NCBI GenBank assembly: GCA_937858165.1 | Contig: CALLZA010000692.1 | Coordinates: 1 to 5,774 of the forward strand | Direction of reading: 5' to 3' | Length of the DNA stretch: 5,774 nt | Source: an uncultured Ardenticatenia bacterium | Lineage (GTDB): Bacteria > Chloroflexota > Anaerolineae > Promineifilales > Promineifilaceae | In this document: positions 1 to 5,774 of the stretch, piece after piece | Layout: every line of letters begins with the position of its first letter | Position numbering within the stretch: the first letter of the stretch is position 1 | Notes under the pieces: model-generated | The model's input: only the letters and a program-made list of their open reading frames with translations | What the model was told of the DNA's origin: nothing | Database searches by the model: none | Program-made: the position numbers and the translations under genes

Positions 1-157
1 TGCATTCTAGAGCGTGTACATAAGTAAATGTTGCGGCCGAAGGTTGCATTAGAGCAGACATGTACAGTTGTTCAGTAGACTCTCTGCTGTGGTATCGGTG
101 TGCGTGATGTTTGTTTTGTTTTTTTTTTTTTTTTTTGTGTATGGTTTTTTTTTTTTT
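1..157. other. Read-through tail beyond P7: poly-T runs and unplaceable sequence (probable artefact)
   Basis: Runs of 13 T (145-157) and 18 T (119-136) lie directly outside the P7 end. In the read direction these are poly-A, which is typical when a sequencer reads past the end of a short library molecule. Positions 1-118 have a lower, mixed base composition unlike the rest of the window, and no gene, motif or repeat that I recognise. They are most likely low-quality read-through bases carried into the assembly. Nothing here is biologically linked to the gene on the right. Confidence 0.85.
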
Positions 158-189
158 CAAGCAGAAGACGGCATACGAGATCTAGTACG
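158..189 (+). other. Illumina P7 flow-cell sequence plus 8-base i7 index (artefact)
   Basis: Positions 158-181 are the full 24-base P7 sequence, starting CAAGCAGAAGACGG and ending CATACGAGAT. Positions 182-189 (CTAGTACG) occupy the i7 index slot. From memory this is the Nextera N702 index, whose sample-sheet form is CGTACTAG. The order P7, index, transposase adapter, insert is exactly that of a Nextera library molecule, so this is untrimmed adapter. Confidence 0.97.
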
Positions 190-223
190 GTCTCGTGGGC
201 TCGGAGATGTGTATAAGAGACAG
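190..223 (+). other. Illumina Nextera read-2 transposase adapter (artefact)
   Basis: The 34 bases match the Nextera read-2 adapter: GTCTCGTGGGCTCGG followed by the 19-bp Tn5 mosaic end AGATGTGTATAAGAGACAG at 205-223. On the minus strand it reads CTGTCTCTTATACACATCT, the usual trimming target. It joins genomic sequence at 223/224. In the frame of the large gene it translates to the well-known contaminant peptide SYTHLRAHET. It is synthetic library sequence, not a transposon. Confidence 0.98.
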
Positions 224-3200
224 CCTGCGCGTCGCCGCCGCAAGCGAGGTTAATCCAATCGGCGTTCAGCTCGACGGGCTCGGTGAAGGTGATCGCCAGA
301 GTGGCTGTCGGGGCAACACCGGTTGAATCGGGCAACGGCCGAACGGCGAGAATGCCGGGCGGATCATCGAGGATGCACTCGTTGGCCCGGCCCGGCGTGG
401 GCACGGCGGCGCGATAGGTGGCAGTGCGGCGCGCGCCACCCGCGCCGTTGGGGCAGCGTTGCAGGGCGTCGGCTGTCGCGTCGCCCCGTTCGCCTTCATT
501 CGCTTGCGATTGTCCGGCCTCTAGCAGGGTTAACAGTCCTTCGTCCGGGGCATCGGCCGGGCCATAGACGAGCGCATCGCGCAGGCCGATGACGCTCAGC
601 GGCAGGCCATTGGGGAAATCGGCGGCCTGCCCGGCATAGAGGGCCACCGCGTCGGGGCCGTTCTGAATGCCGGCGGCGGGCAAGACCAGATCGACACCGC
701 CCAGCCCGGCACGGCCGAGGACGAAGTAGCCGGCCGCGTTCGTTGTGTGCCCGGTCAGGTCGACCGTCGCATAGAGTGTGTCGTCGCGCCCGTTCCACAA
801 CACGACCACCAGCCCGCTCAGGTCAATCTGGCCGCGCCCGCCGTCGAAAAGTTCGATGAACTCGACCGTGTCGTTGCCGGGTGTGTCGCTGTCCAACTCG
901 TTGATCAAAATACCGTCGGGCGCGGGTTGGCCCGGGGTGATGTCGAAGTGCCAAACGAAGTCGGCCGTCAAACGATCGGGCGGGTCGTCACTATCGGCAT
1001 CGTGGACGGCTGCCGCGTGCAGCGTCACGGCGCAGCTCTCGCCGGGCGCAAAAGGCAGGGCCGGGGTCAGCGTGTAGTGGGTTGGCCCGCCGCTCATCTC
1101 CGCCGCATGGTTGCCGCTGGTGGCGCAGACGATGGCAAACCAGTTCTCATCCAGTGTCACGGGTTCGCTGAACTGGACGGACAGTGTCGCCCCGGTTGCC
1201 ACGTTACCGGCATTGGCTGGTGGCGCGACGGCGGTGACAGTGGGCGCAATGTCGGCGGCACAGTCGTTGGGCGCGCCGGGCGTGGGGCGATTGGCGCGGT
1301 AGGCGGCCGTGCGCCGGGCGCCGCCCGCGCCATCGGGGCAGCGCTGTGCCGAGTCGAGGTCGGCCGCGCCGCGGGCGGCCTCGTCAAATTGCGCCTCGCC
1401 GGCCGCCAGCAGCGGCAGCAGCCCGGCGTCGGTCGGATCGGCCGTGCCGTAGACGATGGCGTCGCGCAGCAGGTTGGTTGTCACGGGTGTTCCGGCCGGA
1501 AAGTCGGCCGCATCCCCCTCATAGAGCGCCACGGCATCGGCGCCGTTTTGAATGACGGCTGTGGGCAGATCGATTGCGCCCCCTAACCCGGCGCTACCGA
1601 TCACCGCCAAGCCGTCGCCGTCGGTGCGGGTGTTGTCCAGGTCAACGGCGTAGTAAGCACGGTCGTCCTTACCGTTGAACAGGACGAGGACAAGGCCGGA
1701 TAGGTCGGTGTCGCCCACGCCGCCGTCGAACAGTTCGATGAACTCGGCCGTGTCGCTGCTGGGCGTGTCGGCATCCAGTTCGTTGATCAGCACATTGTCG
1801 GCCACCTGAGCACGCGTCGTGAAGCTCCATATGAAGTCCTCCGCTGGCTGGTTAGGCGGGTCATCGCTGTCGGCGTCCTGAACCAGATCGGCGTCGACAG
1901 TCGCGGTGCAGGGCGTATGGTAGGGTAAAGATGCGGTCGGCGTCGCGGTGTACGCCGTCGGGCCAGATGGGACAATCGTTAGCGCGCGCTCGTTGCCCGC
2001 GCAGGCCAGCCGCAACCAGCTGCCTGCCACGACCATCGGCTCGCTGAATTCGACGGTCAGGTAGGCGTCTATGGGGACGTGGGCCGCGCCGCCGGCCGGA
2101 GTCGTCTCGAGCACCGTGGGTGGATCGTCCGCGATGCAGTGGCTCGGCGTGCCGGGAGTGGGGTTATTGGCCCGGAAGGCGGCCGTACGCCGCTGGCCGC
2201 CGGCGCCGTTGGGGCAGCGCTGAACGCTGTGGCGGTCGGCCGCGCCGCGGCTGCCCTCGTCCACGGCGACCTCTCCTGACAGCAGGAGTGGCAGCAGGCC
2301 GGCTGCGCCCCCGGCGTCGCCGTAGACGACAGCATCTATTAGGCCCTCGGTGCGCAGTGGACTATTGGCCGGGAATTGAGTTGCGTCCCCGGCGTACAGG
2401 GCAACCGCATCTGGGCCGTTCTGTAGACTGCTGTTGGTAAAAACCAGGTTAGGTGCGAGGGCAGTATTGCCGGCGAACCAGTAGCCGGCACTGTTGGTGC
2501 GCTGACCGTCAAGGTCGAGGGCAAAATAGGCTGTATTCGCATAGCCGTTGTAAAAGACGAGGGTCAGGCCATCCAGCGCCGTCATGCCTCGGCCGCCGTC
2601 GTACAGTTCGATAAACTCGGCTGTGTCGCTGCCGGGCGTGTCGGCGTCCAGTTCGTTGATCAGCATGTTGTCGGCCACCGGCGCGAGCGTCGTGAAGCCC
2701 CACGAGAAGTCCGACGCCAGCGTATCGGGTGGGTCGTCGTTGTCGGCGTCGTGCAGCCGCTCGGCGTCGATGGTGGCGTTGCATAGCGCGTTGTGGGGCA
2801 GGGGCGCGATGGGCGTTGCCGTGTAGGTGGTTGCTCCGTCCATCGTGATCATCAGCGCGCGCTCAACGCCCGCGCAGACTAGCCGCAGCCAGCCAGCATC
2901 GGCCGTCATTGGCTCGCTGAACACCACGGCCAGCGTGCTATCTACGGCAACGTGGGCCGCGCCGCCGGACGGCGTTGTCTCTAGCACCATGGGCGGATCG
3001 TCGGCGGTGCAGTGACTTGGCGCGCCGGGAGTAGGGTCGTTGGGGCGGAAAGCGTCGGTCCGCCGCTGGCCGCCGGCGCCGTTGGGGCAGCGCTGAATGC
3101 TGTGGCGATCGGCCGCGTCCCGGCCGTCTTCGTCCACGGCGGTTTCGCCCGTCAGCAGCAGTGGTAGCAGCCCGGCTGCGCCGGCGGCATCGCCGTAGAC

Positions 3201-5753
3201 GACCGCATCCAGCAAGCCGGTGGTGGTCAGGGGGCTGTCGGCTGTGAAGTGCGCCGCCTCTCCGGCGTAGAGGGCCACGGCGTCGGGGCCGTTCTGTAGC
3301 CCGCCATTGGCAAAGACGAGGTCGGGCGACAGAGCCACGTTGCCGGCAACCCAGTAGCCGGCGGCGTTGGTGCGCTGGCCGTCAAGGTCAATAGCATAGT
3401 AGACTGTATTCGCATAGCCATTGTAAAAGACGAGGGCCAGGCCATCCAGCGCAGTGGTGCCTCGGTCGCCGTCGTACAGTTCGATGAACTCGGCCGTGTC
3501 GCTGCTGGGCGTGTCCGGGTCGATCTCGTTGATCAGCAGGAAGTCGGGCGGTGCGCCGGCCGTTGTAAACTGCCAGGTCAAATTGCCGACCATAGTGTCG
3601 GGCGGATCGTCGGTGTCAAGATCGCGGACACGCCCTGACTTCACCGTGACAGTACACGCCTCCTCATTGGCGAACGGTGCGGTTGGTTGCAGCACGAAGC
3701 TGACCGGGCCGCCAGTGGTGGCGTAGGGATGCGCGCCGGATTGGGCGCAGGTGATTGTCAGCCACGCGCCGTTGACGTCAACCGGCTCGCTAAACGTCAC
3801 GCTGACGGCCGTGGCGACAGTGACGCTGGCGGCGCCCGGCGCAGGCGACCGCTGGGTGAGGGTCGGCGCGGTGTCGGTGACGCAATTGCTGGCCGCTCGC
3901 GGTGTCGGCGTGTTTTGGCGGAAGCCGGCGGTGTTGCGTGCGCCGCCGCCGCCATTTGGGCAGCGCTGGTTGCTATGGCTTTCGGCCTCGCCGCGCCCGT
4001 CTTCGTCTACCGCCGACTGGCCACCATTGAGCAGGGCCAGCAACTCCGTGTCGGCCGGCAGGACGGGGCCATAGACGACGGCATCGAGCGGTGTAAGCCC
4101 GGTAACTGCCGTGTCGTTAGGATAGTCCGCGGCCTGACCGTCGAGCAAAACAACCGCATCCGTCCCATTTTGCAGCACCCCATTGGGCAGCACAACATCG
4201 GCTCCGGCGACTGCGGCGTTGGCCAGCAGGAAGTAGCCGGCGGCATCGGTCTCGTGGCCGCTGAGGTCGATGGTGCGATAGCTGCGATCGTCGCTGCCGT
4301 TGAAGAGGACGACGAGAAGCCCATCGAGCAGCGTATGGCCCCCGCCGCCGTCGTACAGTTCGATGAACTCGGCGCTGTCCGACCCGAGTGTGTCGGCGTC
4401 GATCTCGTTGATCAGGACGTTTTGGGGCACGGGTGGCGTGGTAGCAAATGACCAGGCGTAGTCGGCGAGCATACCGTCGGGTGGGTCATCCAGGTCAGCG
4501 TCGCTCAGGCGGTCGCCGAAGACGGTCGTGGTGCAGCTTTCGCCGCGCATCAGCGGCAGATAGGGCCGAAAGCGAAAGGTCGTCCCGCCGCCATTGAGGG
4601 CGTAGGCGTGGGTGCCGCTGAGCGAGCAACTGATCTCGACCGGTTGGTTGTGCAGGATCACTGGTTCGCTGAAAGTGACTTCGACAATTGCCGCCACGTC
4701 AGCGATGGTCGCATCGTTTTCCGGCCAGACGGCAGTGACCCGCGGCGCGTCGTCCGCCAGACGCTGGTTGGGGGCATCAGGCGTGGGTGCATAGACGACG
4801 TAGGTAGAAGTGTCGCGGGCCGCCCCGTCGCCATTGGGGTAACGCTGGAGTGAATCGGTCATGGCCGCGTCGCGCTGGGCCTCGTCCAATGGCTGCCCGG
4901 CCAGTAGAAGCGGGGCCAGACCTGCGTCATGCGCCCCTCCGGGCGCATAGACGACCGCATCCAGCAGTGCCTCAGTGACAACCGGTCCGCCGACAAGGAA
5001 GTTGCTCTTCGGCGCGGCGTAGAGCGCCACCGCGTCGGGGCCATCGCGCAGCGATCCGACGGCCAGCCGCAAATCGGCGTCGATCGCCGGCCCGCCGACG
5101 ACGAAGTACCCCCGTCCATCCGTCTCATAGCCGCCCAGGTCGAGGGCCAGATAGACCGAGTCTTCATCGCCACGGTAGAAGACCAGCGTCAACCCGTCGA
5201 GCGCCGTGTGGCCCGCGCCGCCGTCGAACAGCTCAATAAACTCGGCCATGTCATCGGCCGTCAGCGGGTCTAGCTCGTTGATGAGCAGCGGCGGTGGGAT
5301 GGTGTTGAACGACCAGCTGAAGTCGAATGCCATCTGGTCGGGCGGGGCGTCGTCGTCTTGGTCGGCAATGGCCTCCTGACGCAGCAGCGCCGTGCAGCGC
5401 TCGCCGGGCGCAAACGGCGAGTCGGGGGTGAAGGTGAACGTTTGGCCGTCGCCTTGCGCGGCCGTGGGATGCTGGCCACTGCGCTCGCAGCCCAACTCCA
5501 GCGCCCCAACTGCCAGCGTCACAGGTTCGGAGAAGGTGACCGTGACCGTGGCCGCCAGCGCCACGTCATCGGCATCGACCGCCGGCACCACCGCCAGCAC
5601 CGCCGGGGCGGCATCGTCGGCCGCCGCGCCCCCACCCGCCAACACTACCCCTACTCCCAACACTAGCCCCACTAACCACCGCGCCGCCTCTCGGCCGCGG
5701 CCCTGCTGCCGCGCCCACCAGGTGCTAACTCCCCAGGCCCCGTCCCTTAACAA
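224..5753 (-). CDS. Giant secreted repeat protein, Ig-like (Big_5) + lamin-tail-like modules, 3'-truncated
   Basis: The frame is open from TTG at 5753 down to 224, giving 1843 fully genomic codons. A signal-peptide-like leader (residues 1-45) is followed by six complete modules and the start of a seventh. Each has an Ig-like domain (core TFSEPV, then D-A-D-x-D-D-P-P-D, then D-F-x-W-x-F-T-T) and a lamin-tail-like domain (core LINELDADTP, AEFIELYDGG, QNGPDAVALY, QRCPNG, PTPGAP). Families were recognised by motif, not by search. Export and an extracellular structural or adhesive role are inferred; no catalytic motif is visible. All 23 cysteines fit fixed-spacing pairs. The gene is cut at 224 by adapter. 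The frame continues artificially to a stop at 72-74, so its last 50 residues are not biological. The start is uncertain: no in-frame ATG lies near the N-terminus, no clear Shine-Dalgarno precedes the TTG, and the frame is open through 5774. A C-terminal enzyme or anchor domain may be missing. Confidence 0.9.
225..368 (-). repeat. Module 7, partial: start of an Ig-like domain (residues 1796-1843)
   Basis: Only the first 48 residues remain. They hold DDPPG, the strand ending TFTEPV (a variant of TFSEPV), and WINLACGG with C1838 in the position of the first Ig cysteine. The domain stops at Q1843 where the Nextera mosaic end begins. The expected partner cysteine 31 residues on, the acidic loop, and any following lamin-tail-like domain are missing because of the library boundary, not because of a biological truncation. 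Confidence 0.82.
369..1253 (-). repeat. Module 6: Ig-like + lamin-tail-like (residues 1501-1795)
   Basis: The Ig-like domain spans residues 1501-1607, with QFSEPV at 1527-1532, the pair C1543/C1574, and the acidic loop D1585-A-D-S-D-D-P-P-D1593. The lamin-tail-like domain spans 1608-1795, with LINELDSDTP from 1616, EFIELFDGG from 1631, QNGPDAVALY from 1697, and the pair C1767/C1793. This is the last complete module before the break in the sequence. Confidence 0.83.
1254..2129 (-). repeat. Module 5: Ig-like + lamin-tail-like (residues 1209-1500)
   Basis: The Ig-like domain spans residues 1209-1315, with EFSEPM at 1235-1240, the pair C1251/C1282, and the acidic loop D1293-A-D-S-D-D-P-P-N1301. 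It is about 60% identical by eye to the Ig-like domain of module 4. The lamin-tail-like domain spans 1316-1500, with LINELDADTP from 1322, AEFIELFDGG from 1336, QNGADAVALY from 1402, and the pair C1472/C1498. Its LTD part resembles module 6 (DLSGLV, RTAAYRA) more than the modules 3/4 type. Confidence 0.83.
2130..3002 (-). repeat. Module 4: Ig-like + lamin-tail-like (residues 918-1208)
   Basis: The Ig-like domain spans residues 918-1024, with VFSEPM at 944-949, the pair C960/C991, and the acidic loop D1002-A-D-N-D-D-P-P-D1010. The lamin-tail-like domain spans 1025-1208, with LINELDADTP from 1031, AEFIELYDGG from 1045, QNGPDAVALY from 1111, and the pair C1180/C1206. The Ig-like domain shares DDPP-x-VLETTP, GGAAHV and WLRL-x-CAG-x-ERAL with module 5 only. 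It lacks the S-G-x-H sequence seen after the first cysteine in modules 1, 2, 3 and 6. Confidence 0.84.
3003..3875 (-). repeat. Module 3: Ig-like + lamin-tail-like (residues 627-917)
   Basis: The Ig-like domain spans residues 627-733, with TFSEPV at 653-658, the pair C669/C700, and the acidic loop D711-L-D-T-D-D-P-P-D719. The lamin-tail-like domain spans 734-917, with LINEIDPDTP from 740, AEFIELYDGD from 754, QNGPDAVALY from 820, and the pair C889/C915. Its LTD part is a recent duplicate of that in module 4: about 79% identical over residues 737-915 against 1028-1206, counted by eye with no gaps. Its Ig part is much less similar to that of module 4. Confidence 0.84.
3876..4754 (-). repeat. Module 2: Ig-like + lamin-tail-like (residues 334-626)
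   Basis: The Ig-like domain spans residues 334-441, with TFSEPV at 360-365, the pair C376/C407, and the acidic loop D418-A-D-L-D-D-P-P-D426. The lamin-tail-like domain spans 442-626, with LINEID from 447, AEFIELYDGG at 461-470, QNGTDAVVLL, and the terminal pair C598 (QRCPNG) and C624. Like modules 1, 3 and 6, it carries a C-x-x-S-G-x-H sequence right after the first Ig cysteine. Confidence 0.83.
4755..5618 (-). repeat. Module 1: Ig-like + lamin-tail-like (residues 46-333)
   Basis: The Ig-like domain spans residues 46-154, with TFSEPV at 73-78, the cysteine pair C89/C120, the acidic loop D131-Q-D-D-D-A-P-P-D139, and FSWSFNT near its end. The lamin-tail-like domain spans 155-333, with LINELD from 157, EFIELFDGG from 171, and DGPDAVALY from 237. 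This is the most divergent complete module. Its end reads QRYPNG instead of QRCPNG and has arginine at 331 in place of the second cysteine, so both partners of the LTD cysteine pair are absent. The acidic loop also departs from the D-x-D-x-D-D pattern of the other modules. Confidence 0.82.
5619..5753 (-). other. Predicted signal peptide (residues 1-45)
   Basis: The leader has an arginine-containing n-region (R-Q-Q-G-R-G-R-E-A-A-R, residues 15-25). A continuous hydrophobic stretch follows (WLVGLVLGVGVVLAGG, residues 26-41). It ends in A43-A44-A45 before D46-D47, a good signal peptidase I site. This indicates Sec export. No lipobox cysteine is present, so it is not a lipoprotein. The n-region of about 25 residues is long, so the true start may differ from the TTG at 5753. 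GTG and TTG codons further in fall inside the hydrophobic core and are poor alternatives. Confidence 0.7.
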
Positions 5754-5774
5754 CCGCTGACGCCGCCAACGGAG

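Noticed and set aside
119..157. Poly-T runs as a transcription terminator
   Set aside because: There is no GC-rich hairpin before them, and they lie outside the adapter in non-genomic sequence.
205..223. 19-bp Tn5 mosaic end as evidence of a Tn5-type transposon
   Set aside because: It is attached to the Nextera read-2 tail, index and P7, so it is the synthetic library form and not a natural insertion.
68..253. Plus-strand open frame of 61 codons with a phenylalanine-rich stretch
   Set aside because: It is the translation of poly-T and Illumina adapter; the peptide FQAEDGIRD is a known adapter-derived contaminant.
747..1586. Plus-strand open frame of 279 codons
   Set aside because: It lies wholly antisense to the repeat gene, shows no recognisable domain, and is expected from high G+C content, where stop codons are rare in shadow frames.
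3687..4451. Plus-strand open frame of 254 codons
   Set aside because: It is also antisense to the repeat gene, with no domain or ribosome binding site. The minus frame carries the conserved repeat motifs and is clearly the coding one.
225..5618. Periodic repeats as a CRISPR array or other DNA-level repeat system
   Set aside because: The period is about 873-882 bases, the repeats are divergent, and they keep one reading frame throughout, so they are protein-domain repeats.
224..5774. A multi-gene novel system such as a defence island or biosynthetic cluster
   Set aside because: One gene occupies all the genomic sequence; no second gene, RNA element or catalytic motif is visible on either strand.

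Overview
The window is one GC-rich stretch (well above 60% G+C by eye, except the first ~160 bases). It is filled by a single very large, incomplete minus-strand gene. At the left edge the gene runs directly into Illumina Nextera library adapter. It looks like a short-read contig from a GC-rich bacterium. Secreted Ig-like plus lamin-tail-like repeat proteins are familiar from Chloroflexota and other environmental, often multicellular bacteria, but the sequence alone does not fix the taxon and this is only a weak inference.

Layout, left to right. Positions 1-157 are low-complexity and unplaceable sequence with two poly-T runs. Positions 158-189 are the Illumina P7 end plus an 8-base index. Positions 190-223 are the Nextera read-2 transposase adapter, ending in the 19-bp mosaic end. 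Biological sequence starts at 224. From there to 5753 one minus-strand reading frame is open without interruption. It begins near the right edge with a signal-peptide-like leader (5619-5753), followed by six complete modules and the start of a seventh. Each module is about 291 residues: an Ig-like domain of the SbsA/Big_5 type (~105 aa), then a lamin-tail-like domain (~180 aa). No other gene, RNA gene, mobile element, CRISPR array or terminator is supported.

The protein is predicted to be exported and to act outside the cytoplasm, probably as a surface or matrix repeat protein. Every cysteine in it falls into one of two fixed-spacing pairs (31 residues in the Ig-like domain, 26 at the end of the LTD-like domain), which fits a disulfide-stabilised extracellular rod. 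Its true C-terminus, and any catalytic or anchoring domain there, lies beyond the window. The last 50 residues of the frame as it stands are translated adapter and read-through sequence and should be removed. I see no defence, metabolic or other multi-gene system here. The points worth attention are the regular repeat architecture and the artefactual end.
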